From assembly GCA_018389105.1 (NCBI GenBank), contig JACATO010002130.1, positions 434,001-498,000 on the forward strand: a DNA stretch of 64,000 bases, read 5' to 3'. This DNA comes from Nautilus pompilius. Its lineage: Eukaryota; Mollusca; Cephalopoda; Nautilida; Nautilidae. Under the pieces are notes generated by a model, which was not told the DNA's origin, did not search any database, and saw only the letters and a list, made by a program, of their open reading frames with translations. The position numbers and the translations under genes were made by a program. Below are positions 42,441 through 56,600 of the stretch, piece after piece. The first letter of the stretch is position 1, and the number at the start of each line of letters is the position of its first letter.

Positions 42441-43189
42441 CAACACCGTTAGTGTTATGAAATGTACGAATGAGCCCGTGATGATGACAACGTAGGCTCG
42501 CTCGATAGTGCTGCAGAATTAAATTGGCCATGTCTCTTTCTCCATATATATAATATATTTGTAATAAATTGGTTCAAACTTAATAAATTTAACTCCGTGG
42601 TACTTCAGCTCCCTTAAAAAATTTCACCCAAATCCAATTTTTTGCTTTCGGAGATAAGCTTTATTTCGTGGTAATTTCCTACCCACGTGACCCCGTCTGA
42701 ATCCCGGATGTTGCGTCAAATGCAAACTTTTTTTTGGTTTGTTTTTGAGACGTACAGAAATTAACGGAGGAATTTCAAAAAATAGAAAAGTAAAAACGTC
42801 ACTTTGTGTACATACAGAACCTTCAAGATGTTAGTTTTTGTTCGGAACACACATTTGTATTTCTGGTACTACTAAAAGTTCATGGTTTTGCTTTGCAAAC
42901 TTAGAAAGTAGTTACGAAAGATTTCCTAATTTATTAAGTTATCTCCATTAAAGTGACAAATCTCATTATTGGTGGTTCATTTTGTGCCTCCGCACTTTAT
43001 TTCCGGCACAAAGATAGCGGTGAATGACTTCCTTAAACTTTAACATGTTCCATAAGCTAACGCGTTTTTAATTTCAGTAAATTACCAATTAAGTTCTTAA
43101 TGAGTATTCCTCTACCGCAGGGCGTTTGCGGCCGCCGTTCCGATATGAAATTAGAAAGGGGCGTTAGCCAGTTCCTCTTCCAGGTGACC

Positions 43190-43275
43190 TAAATCGAATT
43201 GGTAGAGGTATATCTGTCTTGGCAGGGAAACCCCTATCAGATCTCTTCATTTTTAGATGTGGGAGGAAACTGAAA
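43190..43275 (-). mobile_element. SINE core fragment
   Basis: CTTCATTTTTAGATGTGGGA followed by GGAAACTG at about 43,244-43,272 matches the core of the 27,455 copy. Flanking parts are lost. Confidence 0.45.
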
Positions 43276-44465
43276 TGTTACATAATTAGTAATTACTAAA
43301 TAGTTACATATTTAGGTAAATAATTGTGTAACTATTATTCAAGTCTAAAATCTAACTGTTATATACATTGTAGATGTAGTTTTAGAGGAAGGGAAAACCG
43401 GTCTTACATTAAATTTTGGTACCATATGCAGATATCATCTTCAAGGATTTTATTCCTATAGCAATCTTCTTAACATTGGATTTTCTCTCAATGACGTCTT
43501 CCACTATAACCGTTCACACTTTCTTATGGCTCCTACCTTTGTTAAATACCACAGTGTCTTGAAAGAAATGTACTTTTCAGCTGGTGTTTATGACTCTTTT
43601 TTTTCTTTCACACCTGTTCACTCACTCGCTAATCAAACGGTCACCGACCGATTGCCTCAGACATATAAGCAGCATGATCCGATTATGGCAAAGTCACACA
43701 AATTTAAAGTCTCCTGTTGTTTGCTCAGCAAAGAGAATATTGCAATTGACTTTAATCTCTTCGCACCACGTTCTCGAATTTCCTTTCTATAATAAACCCC
43801 CTTGTGAGACATTTTCGCAGACGAGTGTTGTAGAGATCCATCAGAAATCAGAAGAATCCAATTCGCCATCTTCCTTTGCATTTATTCGTGTATCAGTAGA
43901 TATAACCGAGAATAAAATTGGATTTTTTTAAAATGCTAAATTGGAAATTTTAAGTGCCATTTTTCATCGGCTAGATGTCGATTAGGGATCGAGAAAAACC
44001 TGGTGTATCTATCAGAACAATGAGAGAGACGAAGATAATGGCTTAAACACACGATACAGTACTTTGGAAATCGCCATATTTTGCAGACTTTTCGCATCTC
44101 TGATACTGCTGAGTATCGATATTTCCTCGACTTGCATTTGTATCAAAAAATTCTTTGTATTTTTCTCTACTTGTGTAAAATAATGAAATACAAAGATTTT
44201 AATAATAATATTTTACAAAGTGTCTGCGCGAAAAATCTCCCTGAAACAACTCATGCCAAACAAAATCAGTAGTGCGCATGATTCTAGCTTGTTTTTTTTT
44301 TTTAACAGAAAAACGTTTAAGTATGTTGTTTGCACTATTTGATTATACGTAAATTAAATTAATTAATAATAACTATATATGTATATATATATAACTTATA
44401 AGCGAATAAAATAATATATATTCACTGCTCGTACATGTTAAAATTTCTGCCGAACTACTGACCTT

Positions 44466-44473
44466 TGACGTCA
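44466..44473. promoter_or_regulatory. Palindromic CRE (TGACGTCA)
   Basis: A perfect CREB/ATF full-site consensus 89-96 bp upstream of the MFSD14 start codon, inside the CpG-richer stretch. Occupancy is inferred only from the consensus. Confidence 0.5.
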
Positions 44474-44534
44474 GATGTGCCGTTCGTGTATGGCTGTCGA
44501 AGGCGGCCACCTGTCTTGTAGGGAAATATTGTGA

Positions 44535-44558
44535 ATGATGGGTAACAGTATAAACTGA
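44535..44558 (+). promoter_or_regulatory. 7-codon upstream ORF before MFSD14
   Basis: ATG ATG then five codons and TGA, ending three bases before the main ATG at 44,562 and in the same frame. If transcribed, it could limit initiation at the main start. The transcription start is not known. Confidence 0.5.
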
Positions 44559-44561
44559 TAT

Positions 44562-44645
44562 ATGGTTATGTCTGGAAAGAAGAAGAAAAGGGCAAACACT
44601 AACGTTGCATGGGGTAGAAAAAGTGTAGTCAAAGAAAATAACTCT
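44562..44645 (+). CDS. MFSD14A: MFSD14 exon 1
   Basis: Cytosolic N-terminus with MSGKKKKRA, matching vertebrate MTQGKKKKRA. 28 codons, then donor GTAAGT. Either ATG 44,562 or ATG 44,568 could start it. Confidence 0.92.
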
Positions 44646-47600
44646 GTAAGTATTTCCTGTTCCTGTTTGGTGGCTCCGGTGAGTCTGGCAATAAGCGCGA
44701 ACTCATTTAGTATTTCAGTTACATCCTCCCTCCCTCCCTCTCTCCCTCCCTCAGTCCCAGGTAAATAAATGTACGTGTAGCTGCTATCGCCGGTTATGCT
44801 GCTGTGATGCAGTTATTTCACGTCAACCGTTCTGCAGCAAGCGCACGAATGATGAACAGGTAGCGCGGTGGACGATCTCGCCCTGCCCACTACCGTGTCT
44901 ACGTCATTTAAAAAAAAAATCTCCATCCCTGTATCAACCAAATTCTGGGGGGAAAGAGAGAGAGGAGAGAGATGGGGGGAGAGGGAGAGAGATCTAAACT
45001 TAAAAATACATTCTCACTTTAATTTAGATCTCTGTAACCATAAAATAATATAAATAAGTGAAGACTAGTTCTTCTGCACTGTGTTTTTTAGTTAGAGACT
45101 GACTTTTCACATTTCCCCTCCCTCTCTAGTTTCATACCAACACCTGCTAAATTAATACTGATTTTGATGTTTGTCTCTCTCTTCATGGATATTTTAAGTT
45201 TTTTTGAATTATGCTGAATCATTAATCGAAGAGCTTTCACTTTATGCTTTTGCCTTGTCTTACAGCTACACTATCTTTGCTATTGGTAATACGTTAACTT
45301 GTAACTTATATCCATATTTTCTTATGATAAATATTATTAAATTACAGCATAATGTTGTTTATAATTAGCAGTTACATCTGAGTTAAATGAATGTGTTACC
45401 AATCTTTAGAAAGACATTGAGATCCGTTTTTGTGAATGTTATAAACGATATTGATACTTAGGCCCTAACAGATCAGCTTTTCAAGGTCTGCGCTAGCAAA
45501 CACGACCTTTCTTTTACCTATATAGAATATTCTAATGGTTGGTAAAAGGTGGTTAAAATTAGTTTAGATGATCAGACATGTTTAGGTGGATTTCTGAGAT
45601 AATTTAGGGAATGTTTCTATTCTAAAGAATGAGATGATTTTGGTTTAATGTGCTGGCAGATGCTCACTCCTGGAAAAAAATTTTTCAAACATTTCTGAGG
45701 TCTCCTGATGTCTTAACTACTAATATTAAAACTTTTATTCAGTGACCACTTAAGACATGATTTAACATACCTAAATGAGCATAAACCAACTATCATTTAT
45801 ATTGCAATGACAAAATCATTTTTAATTTAATATCTGCAGACCAGATCATTACTTTAAAATTTTGTATTTGTTCAGAAGGATTATTTTCTCTACAAGTCTT
45901 GTTTATTGCACATAAGGAAAATATATGTAAATAACTCCACCAGGAATTGGTAATTCATTTTTATGTGATTATTAATTATGTATTATTAACAATGGAAGAG
46001 TAAGTTTAGAAATTTAATAATTTTAACTTCCCAAGAAAAGATCTAGCTTTTGGTCTGCAGCTTTTAAAAATAAAATGATAGAACAAATACAAAGTTAAAA
46101 GGTGTTTACATTGTTCTCTACAGGGGAGATTTTAAGTTTAATTAATAATGTTTTTTAATTGCACAATGAATTATTTACCCTTAAACTTTTAAATTCTTAT
46201 ATCTTAACAAAAACAGTTAAATATTTATATTTTATTAAAATTAATAATAAAAGTGATTTTTATTTTTTAGTCATCTGGTTTCAGTCAGCCAAGCATCTAT
46301 CATGCCTTAGTTATAATATTTTTGGAGTTCTTCTGTTGGGGACTTCTAATGTCTCCTGTGATAAAGGTAAGTTGCTTTTTTTATTTTTTATTATTATATG
46401 TTCTACAAGACTCTCAAACTATGAAATTGTACTGAGCTTAAACACTAATTTTGCTCTCTCTGTCTGTCTGTCTCTGTGTCTGGTGTTTTGTCCCTCAAGG
46501 AATTTGTTGGAAGTGATTTGTAATGTAGCTTTGTTTGTTTTTTCAGTAAGTCAGGAATATACTGATTACTTGGTGGTTGCTACCAATTCTTTTTCTATCC
46601 CTGTTTGGACTGTGATCTGTGTTAGATTTTGTTGTCAAAGTATACTACAAAACTTTCCTGTTTGAATTTAATTTTTAAAAATTTTTTACTCTGTACATGT
46701 ATTGCTTCACATTTGATTTGTGTTAAAGACGTGTTTTGCTGTTAGCTTTAACCCATTTTCAGTTTTTACTGATAGCATTATTTAAATTCAAATATATTTG
46801 CTAGCTTTGAATAGGGAAAGGTGGTTGTAGAGATAACATACATTGTTTTTGAATTTTGTCAAAATTTGTTTAGATCTACACAATGAATTATGAGAGGGTA
46901 CAAATATGCTGTCTTTGGACTCTAGTAAAAAAACCTATTTTAAATGTTTGTATCCCAGATAATATTAGCTCCATTTTTTAATAAATGTTTTAGACAGCAT
47001 TCTTTGATGGATTTGTCTTCAGACAGATCTAAGACCTGCAATTTTGCAATGGTAATTTTACTATGAAATTTGAAATTTTTTTTAATGGTAATGTTTTTTC
47101 TTTTTCAGTCAAATCTTCACATGTATAGTTTTGCAATAATATTTTAGTTTTATTTTACAATAATTACTGTTCATTTGTTGTACCAGAATTAATTGAATAT
47201 TATGACATTTAGCTTTTTTTCTTTAATGGCATTTTCATATATCACTGTTATAAATCATTGTTTTTTCATTTGATATTAAACATACTCAATTTTTAAATAA
47301 TGCATATGCCTGATAAAATATTTGTGCTTTATCTCAGAAATTAAAAAAAAAAAACAATTCAGATTTTGTAGTTATGATTGTGACAATTTCCACTATGTAG
47401 AGTTAAGATGTTATTTTCTAATCATTTTTCAGACATATTCAATAATTAAACTTTAGTTGGTGAAATTAAAACAAATTTTAATCTTATATGAGATTATTTC
47501 TAACAGTTATGAGTTCATTCTGCAGAAGCAATGTGGGTAGCACATCTAATTACTGTTACACAAGCTAAGACTTTAAATGTCTGCAAATGTGGTAGTCTTA

Positions 47601-50600
47601 ATAGATCTAAAGTAGTATCAGCTAGTTTTTCTATATTATCAAGTGAGTTCATTTTATTGTAAAACAAATTCCTTACATTTCTTAAATACATTGGAGAAAC
47701 ATTAGGTTGGTAATATGGTTCACACAAACTTAGATTATGGAAATGCTTTTTCTTAACTTTAGGTTCTCAATGACACATTTCCTAACCACACATTTCTAAT
47801 GAATGGGTTGATTCAAGGAGTAAAGGTAAGTATCTGTTTGCTACTTTTAAATTTGGTCTGGTGTTAGAAAATTCACAAAATACCATGAAATAGTGAATCA
47901 ATGTCCTGAGTTTATTTTACCGACAGTATTTTAATGCAGATGAAAAAATAATTTCTTTGGTAATAAGTCTCTAAAAATTCTGTAAAGTATTGAAAATGTT
48001 TACATATTCTCGAGAGCATTAACCAAAATACTCAGACAAGTTAGAATGACTTCCCATGTTCTTGCCAAAACTACTTGAAAGTGATAAACTTACCCTAAGG
48101 TGTGACTATCTACTAAATTCTGAAAGTACTGAAGGTGAAGATATTCAAAATACTTCTTTTTATAATGGAAATATCTAATACTAAAGTTTACCATTTTTTA
48201 AAAATTGTTGTCAATGATATTTTCCAGATGTCTATGTACATACAAATGTTTTACTTGTCTGAAATGTGGCATATTGGCATTATTTAAATGAGTTGCTACA
48301 GAGTTTAATAGCTTTTATAACAAAACAAATTTCTCATGCCAGTCATACATGCAGAAATCTGATCTTAGCTGACACCCGAGGGTGGAGTGTTGGATAACAT
48401 TTGATAATGAATATATTAAAGAAGCCTTAGTCAGAATAATGCTCTAGTACATTTTTAATCCTAAAATGTTATATAAAGAATAATTGAACATGCCTGCAAA
48501 ATTTTCTTAAATATATGTGTGAGAGAGTGAATATGTTGAATATTCTTTTTATTTTTTTCTTCAAGGGTATGTTATCATTTCTGAGTGCACCACTCATTGG
48601 AGCATTATCAGATGTTTGGGGCAGGAAGCCATTTCTCCTACTGACTGTATCATTCACATGCGCTCCCATTGTTCTCATGAAAATTAGTCCATGGTAAGTT
48701 TAACATGAAATTAAATTTACCTGAATTTGCTCCTTTAGATTAAAAATAATTTTAAGCTGATAGATATAGCTTGTTTATAATTTTTACATTCTATTTCTTT
48801 ATCAATTAGTTTCCTGTTACTACATATTTAGCTTTTCTTTGCATTGTGAATGTTATGCATTAATTTGAATCAGTGTCATTTATTAATTTACTACATTTTA
48901 AAATTTATTAAAAATGATTAGTATTTCCATTTCACATTAAGCAAAATCTATGTTTTCAAAGTTTTTTTTATTAATTTGTACATGCGGTTATTGCAGTAAA
49001 TAGCGTCCTTTCAGGTGGTACTTTGCTGTCTTGTCCATGTCAGGGATATTTGCTGTAACCTTCAGTGTTGTTTTTGCTTATGTTGCTGATGTAACTACAG
49101 AGGAAGAACGAAGTGCAGCCTATGGATTGGTGAGTTGAAATGAAATTTAAAATTTCCAGTTTAGTAAGAAATCATCAAACAAGTTACATGATTGTCTTTT
49201 CAAGTCTGCACTATTTTTCTGTGCAGCAGCTGATTGACATTTACTCTAAAAGCCTTCTGGTAGCCATGGAAACTAAAATTGTATTGAGGCAACTAACATA
49301 ATTGTGAGTCTATGGAGATTGTTGCCCTAGTTTTAATGGCAATACAGTAAACCCTGAGACTATAGTATAAAATCATTGAAGACTACAACCCGGTACTGAT
49401 ATGGATACTTGTAATCTAATGCACTTCAATAAAAATCAATAAAAAACAATAAAATACAAATGCTGTTTCAAATTTTATTTTAAAATTGTCCATTTTAGTT
49501 TGCTTTAAACATTTGATAGTCTGATTGCACTTCTAATAATCAAGCTGATATGATGTTCAACAGAGCTTTGCTGTTGGTGTGAGGTGCTCTGGTGCATATT
49601 TGTTCCAAGTAGTTTAGTATTGTAGCTGAAGAAATGATAGGTTGAGTGGTGCCATTGTTGTCATTGTTTGTTTTCTCTTCAACTGTTGTTTCAATGCTAT
49701 TTGTTTGTGCATCATTGTCACAATCGATGAAGTTGTTCCATGAAACGTCTTTAAGCAACAGTTTCATGTCATCTGTAGATTGTGGTTCTTGAGGTTCTGC
49801 TGATGAAGTGTTTGTTTTGAAGCCACAATGTGTGAAACATTTCATAAGTCTCTTAAGTTGTTGTACAGAGTCCCAGGCACGTTTGAGCCAATAGATGTCA
49901 TCCAGTATGTTGACCTGCCTGGCTAGGTCACTTGCGGTTGTTGCATCATCCATTTTCAACAGTGGATGTCATAAGAGTTGTTTTTGATATGTTGCTTTCA
50001 CGGCTTTGATGATCCTGCTGTCGCAAGGCTGTAGGCATGCAGTTGTTTGGTGGAAAAAATATCAACTTGATGTTAGAAAGTGCTAAATGTGGGTATGACA
50101 AACAGTTGTCACTGAAGAGCAGTATGGATTGGTCTTGCAGAACCATATGATTGTTTAGTTTCTTTAACCAGTCGGTGAAAATTCTCCGTCATCCATGCAT
50201 CTTTGTTCGAACGGTAGGTCACAGGCAGTGAGGCAATTTAAATCCTCTGAAGCACCAAGGTTTGGCTGAGTGGCCAATGATTAAAGATGTCAGTTTCTCC
50301 CGTCACACTACAGTCAAATAGAACAGTGATTCTTTCTTTTGAATTTTTACCACCCTTACAAGTGTCACCTTTGATGATGAGGGAACGGTTTGATAAGGCA
50401 CAAAGAGTCCTGTTTCCTCAGTGTTGAAGATATCTTTTAGTTCATAACCTTCGCAGAGTGACTAAATGTGTGCAACAATTGTTTACAGTCTCTTCCTTGA
50501 CAGCAGCTTCACCCAATAGAACTGCTCAAGAAATGTCATGTTCTGAATGATTGTAACCATCCATTTGATGAGGTAAAGTCATTGAGGATAAGCTGCCTAG

Positions 50601-53600
50601 AAACTGAGTGCATACCTCTGCAGTAATTTCCCTGACACAGGAATTGTTTTTAGGACATTTAACACAAAACTATTCAAAAACTCGATTCATTTCATAGTAA
50701 TGATGTCTTTCTTAACTTGGCGTTTGCCCTTGATTCCCATGTTTCCATGACTTTTGCTTTATCAGCAATTGTTTTAGATTTGAGTCTTGCCGACTTGTAA
50801 TGTGAATACATTTTGCACCTTTGTCATGATTTTTGATAACTTCTACCTTCTCTTGTAAAGTCAGGTGTTTGCATTTTTACTTTTCTTGAGGTGTTGTGAA
50901 TCAATGATATTTATATTGTTAGCTGTTGATGAGCTACTCAGAGGAATTACTAATCAATTTTATGCATCAAACATCTCAAGAAAACACCAAATCATCATGC
51001 TGATTGGTTGAAATATGATGTGTCCTGGTGAATGGATCACTTGATAGAATGCTAGCGATGACAATTTGCAACTGCTGTTGATTAACGAAGAAGTATTTCA
51101 AAATTATTTTATTCTTTTCTATCAGTTTAACATGAAATTCTTAAACATTTATCAGTTATCATTTCCATAATAGAATGAAAATTGCTACATTGATACATAC
51201 ATATCATTTTATTATAATATTTAGGTTGTTATTTAAAGGTCGTTTTGAGGTGGTATGCTGCATCTTCCAGGAAGTTGTTTGTGACAGGTTACTATGATGG
51301 GAAATCTGTCGGTGCATGGAAAAAAAAAGTATCTAAGAAAAAGTCATTCATGACAGGTGTTGTATCTTCCAGATTTTGCTGTAACACATTTTGAGGTTTC
51401 ATTGAAAATTTTTCATAATATCAGTTTAATCTGTCTGCAGATGTAAGAAAAAACTATTGAGGAGGTGTGAAAAAGTAACTTAAATTCTATAAAACAAAAA
51501 AAAAAAACACTGCTGTTAGTATATTTTGATTTTATATAGCAAACTGTTTTATTTACTTTAATCAGTTACTACATAGGAATTTTAAGAAAAAATTAAGGTA
51601 TATAAATATCGTCTGTTTCACTAGTTTTGTTTTGAATAATTGGTAGTATTACTTTGTGGCATAGTTAAAAAAAAACAAATTGCTATTTATTTATTTATTT
51701 ATATACAGTTCTGCTTACAAGTGAGTGATTATTATGTTGCTCTTGCTTGTAGAGTACTAGAGGAAAAATAATTTATGCATTTTAATGTAAAATTTAGCTG
51801 AAAAATATATTGCACATTTTGATGATTATATTTAAATAATGTCCAGTAATTGATATAACAGAAAATATTAACTTATATGAATATTTTTTTGTTTTGTTTC
51901 TAAACTGAAGTTATTCTCATTCAGCAAATTGTATGCCTGCCTTTTGCTTTTATCACTACTTAACATTTTTCTGGCATACTTTCAGTCAGGCTGTGAATGA
52001 ACTTTACTATTCGTTATGTAGAATCATCTGTAGTGTTTACATTTGAAATGTCTGATATTCCCTTAGATTTTCTATTGTCTTTAAATTGAGAGAAGGCCAT
52101 TTCATGAATTTTCATGTTTCTGTGTCTTTTTTCCTTTAAGTATTTTCTACGTAACTTTGGGGTATGCCTCCAGATTGCTTAGCTATTTTGATTTGCTTTA
52201 AACCTATCCCAGGTCAGGTAAAATAGTTCCAAACAAATACATTGCCTCTGCCATGTTTGCCTGTTGATCCATTCAGTCTGATTTCTCCTATGTATGTAAT
52301 TTTCTGTTGCTCCTAATCAATTCAGATTTCATTTCATTGTCGAAGATAATGTGTTTTCATTGTTTATTTACTGCCCACTCTAGCTATTGTAGACTTAACA
52401 GGGAGAAGATTTGATCAGCTATTAAATAACATAAAGGATCCCTTACAGTGATTCTGACAGTTCTTGGCTACATGTCTAGCAGTGGACTCTATCTTTTTCA
52501 AACTATTTTCATATAATGGTTTTCTCTTAGATGTGGTCCTGCTTACTACTCCTGACCTTTTCTCTGAATTGTTGAATGATTTCAGTTACTCCTTTGTTAA
52601 CTTTGATTCTAGCTTTTTTGCTGCTTCTCTAAACAACATTCCATCCATTGCCATCCTTATGAAAGTGCACAATTTCAAATCTTTGCTCATGTGATTTCAG
52701 TGACTCAGGAATTTTTGGTTTGTGAAAGACTACAAAAGCAGTCTTATCATCTTAGATTGTAATGAAAAAAAATAATTCAAAGTGTTCATCTTTATTATTC
52801 TAACTGATGATTCATGCATTTGAACTTGGAAATCTGCCAAATATTTTGATTTACTTTCTTAAGCATTCATTTAATGTTTTTCTTTTTTGGTGCATTTTAT
52901 CCTTAGTATATTTTAATAGTAAGGCAGTGTTCTAAGTAACCTTGAATTTCAAAATCTGAGTATTTTACAAAGGTTTGGTTTGGAGAAAGAAAAAATCTAT
53001 ATTGAGAATTTTGTTATTGAATTTAAATTAAATTTTTTTCTAGGTATCTGCAACATTTGCAGCAAGTCTTGTGACAAGTCCTGCAATTGGTGCATACTTA
53101 GAGAACTTGTACAGTGACACATTTGTCATATGGCTTGCTTCAGCTGTAGCCCTTCTAGATATTTTGTTCATATTGGTAGCAGTGCCAGAATCACTTCCTG
53201 AGAAGTTACGTCCAGCCAGCTGGGGGTCTCAGATTTCATGGGATAAAGCAGATCCTTTTGGAGTAAGTTTACTCAACTTTTAAAATTGTCAATTTATTTA
53301 GGGAAGTCAGGAAGTTTTAACTAGACATTTTTTTTTTTTTTTGTCACTGAATATTAAAACTGATTAATGATAGCTTTCAGAAATTAGTTTGTTTATATAG
53401 CGACTTCTAGCCACCTCTGACGCATTTTTCCAAACAATTGTTTAAAGAAAGGCTGAAGATAGCATCTGACCAGGCATTTTCTTTTTTACTTCAAGTAATT
53501 TTGAAGTTTAATTCTGTTTTGTAGTCATTGAAGAAAATTGGTCAGGACCAGCTTATACTGATGCTTTGTGTAGCAGTGTTTTTGTCGTATCTTCCAGAAG

Positions 53601-56600
53601 CTGGTGAATATTCCAGCTTCTTTGTCTATTTAAGATTGGTAAGTTTGTTACAGAAAGCTTTACTTCATTTTCTTCAAGGTGTTGTGATTGAAATATTTTT
53701 ATAATTCAAATGGTATAGGATTTTGTTAAATTGTATTCTCTTCATGTACATGAAAATCAAAATTAAACTTGTATCATGTTTATTACTTTGAGACAAGTCT
53801 AATCAGAAAAATCACCCATAATTCTTCTGCAGCTGCTTTACTATTTGATGCAAAAAAAATTCCCAAGAAACTAGAATGTTGAGAAGGATTGACATTATTT
53901 TTAATTCATTTTTATGGATTTTTAAACATGCCAAACAAATTTTAACATAACTTGGCCAGCTTGCATTGCTGTGAAGGTTGTGGAGTTTTATGTACTAGAT
54001 ACTGTACTTTATTAGACATTCTAGTTAAAAATGTCTAGTACTGTCCTATCAGGTTTACAAAGCCATATTTATTTGTAATATTATACATTGAAAATTTAAT
54101 ATAATAAACTCATTTGGATTAATAAAGCAGTAAAGAAAAATTATACTATGCTCATGTCTTTTTTTTTTCTTCAGAATATTTAATTTTTGTTGATATTTCT
54201 TGTCAGTGCTTTTAAATTAATACTGTTTTGAAATTAGTTATGCAAGATATATTTGAAAAGATATGCACCATGACTAATTATTTCTTTCTTTTCCTTTTAA
54301 GGTAATGAAATTTTCAGCTCAAGAAGTTGCATCATTTATTGCAGTTGTAGGTGTTTTATCAGTTGTAGCACAGGTGAGATTTTTGCTTTGCAAGAAATGT
54401 TTTCAGCAATTGAAATGAAATGACAATCAGTAAAATGGTTGATTAAAAATGCATGGATTTTAATGGTATTAACAATTGTGTGTGATATTGAATGAAATGT
54501 TATTGTTGTAAGTTTTAGCTTATTTGCTACAAAAAAAGATAAAAGCAATCATAAAGAAATAAGAAATTCTGTTGTTTTCAGACACTGGTGCTCACCTTAT
54601 TAATGAAATATCTTGGCCACAAACAGTCTATTATGTTTGGTCTTGTGTTTGAAATGGTACAGCTGGCTTGTTATGGCTTTGGATCTCAGACCTGGTATGA
54701 AACAACAACTTTTTAATAACTTCTGTTGACTAAGATGACCATCTGTCACCCCTACTTGATAATCTCTGACACTATGCAATCATTGTTTCTATTACTGAAT
54801 CAAATTTGCATACAATTTTTTTTAAATACAAGCATACCTCGGGGATATTGCGGGTTCGGTTCCAGACCACCGCAATAAAGCGAGTCACACCCATTTTTTT
54901 GGCTTCCCAGTGCATATAAAAGCCTAAAATAATGTTTACACTATAGTCTATTAAGTGCACAATAGTGCTAGGTCTAAAAAAACAATGTACTGTAAAATTA
55001 AAAATACTTTATTGTTAAAACTGCTAATCTTCATCATCTGAGCCTTCAGTGAATTGTAATCCTTTTTTGCTGGTGGAGAGTCTTGCCTCGATGTTGATGG
55101 CTGTTGACTGATCGGGGTGCTGGTTGCTGAAGGTTGGGGTGGCTGTGGCAATTTCTTAAAATAAGACAACAATGAAGTTTGCCGCATTGATTGACACTTC
55201 CTCTCACGAAGGATTTCTCTGTTGCATGAGATACTGTTTGATAGCATTTTACCCACAGTAGAATTTCTTTTGAAATTAGGGTCAATCCTCTCAAAACCTG
55301 CCACTACTGTATCAACTAAGCCTATGTAATATTCTAAATCCTTTGTTGTCATTTCAACAATGTTCATGGGATCTTCGCCAGGAGTAGATTCCATCTCAAG
55401 GAATTATTTTCTTTGTTCATCCATAAGAAGCAACTCTTCATCCGTTAAAGTTTTATCATGAGATACCAGCAATTCAGTCACTTCTTCAGGCTCCACTTCT
55501 AGTTCCAGTTCTCTTGCTATTTCCACCACATTTGCAGTCACTTCCTCCACTGAAGTCTTGAACATTTCAAAGTCAACCATGAGGGTTGGAATCAACTTCT
55601 TCCAAACTCCTGTTAATGTTGATATTTTGACCTATCATGAATCACAAATGTTCTTAATGCTTTCCATAAGGTTTTTAATTTACTTTGCCAAGACCCATCA
55701 GAGGAATCACTATCTATGGCAGCTATAGCCTTACGAAATGTCTGTCTTAAATAATAAGACTTGAAACTCAAAATGACTTTTTGATCCATGGGCTGCAGAA
55801 TGGATGTTGTGTTAGCACGCAGGAAAACAACATTAATCTTGTCTTACATCTCCATCAGAACTCTTGGGTGACCAGGTGCATTGTCAATAATCAGTAATAT
55901 CTTGAAAGGAACCTTTTTTTCTGAGCAGTGGGCTTCGACAGTGGGCTTAAAATATTCGGTAAACCACATTGTAAACAGATGTGCTGTCATCCAGGCTTTG
56001 TTGTTCTATTTATAGAACACAGGCAGACTAGATTTAGCATGATTCTTGAAGATCCTAGGATTTTCAGAATGGTAAATGAGCATTGGCTTCAACTTGAAGT
56101 CACCAGCTGCATTAAACCCTAACAAGAGAGTCAGCCTACCCTTTGCAGCTTTGAAGCCAGGCATTTATTTCTCCTCTAGCTATGAAAGTCCTCAGTGGCA
56201 TCTACTTCCAAAATAGACTGGTTTTGTCCACATTGAAAATCTGCTGTTTAGCGTAGCCACCACCTTCAATTATCTTAGTGCTCGTCTGGATAGCTTGCTG
56301 CAGCTTCTACATCAGCACTAGCTTTTTCACCTTGCATCTCTACGTTGTGGAGACGACGTCTTTCCTTAAACCTCATGAACCAACCTCTGCTAGCTTCAAA
56401 CTTCTCTTCTGCAGCTTTCTCACCTCTCTCAGCCTTCATAGAATTGAAGAGAGTTAAGGCCTTGCTCTGGATTAGGCCTTGGCTTAAAGGAATGTTGTGG
56501 CTGGTTTGGTCTTCTATCCAGACCACTAAAACTTTCTCCATATCAGCAATAAGGCTGACTTGCTTTCTTATCACTCTTGTGTTTACTGGAGTAGCACTTA

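Larger units (their letters stand above)
42441..44561 (+). promoter_or_regulatory. Probable promoter / 5' region of MFSD14
   Basis: CpG dinucleotides and GC rise clearly compared with the flanks, for example around 42,670-42,720, 43,110-43,200 and 44,460-44,520. CACGTG lies at 42,684-42,689 and GCGGCCGC near 43,129. This is the expected place for the promoter of the gene starting at 44,562. Non-coding first exons cannot be excluded. Frames at 43,526-43,931 are unassigned. Confidence 0.5.
44646..46270. other. MFSD14 intron 1 with CT/GA tracts
   Basis: Contains a pyrimidine tract at 44,724-44,752 and a purine tract at 44,947-44,992. The rest is AT-rich with no gene seen. The open frame 44,868-45,053 spans the purine tract and is not supported. 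Confidence 0.55.

Noticed and set aside
46159-46665. 168-codon + strand frame
   Set aside because: It is MFSD14 exon 2 read through into both introns.
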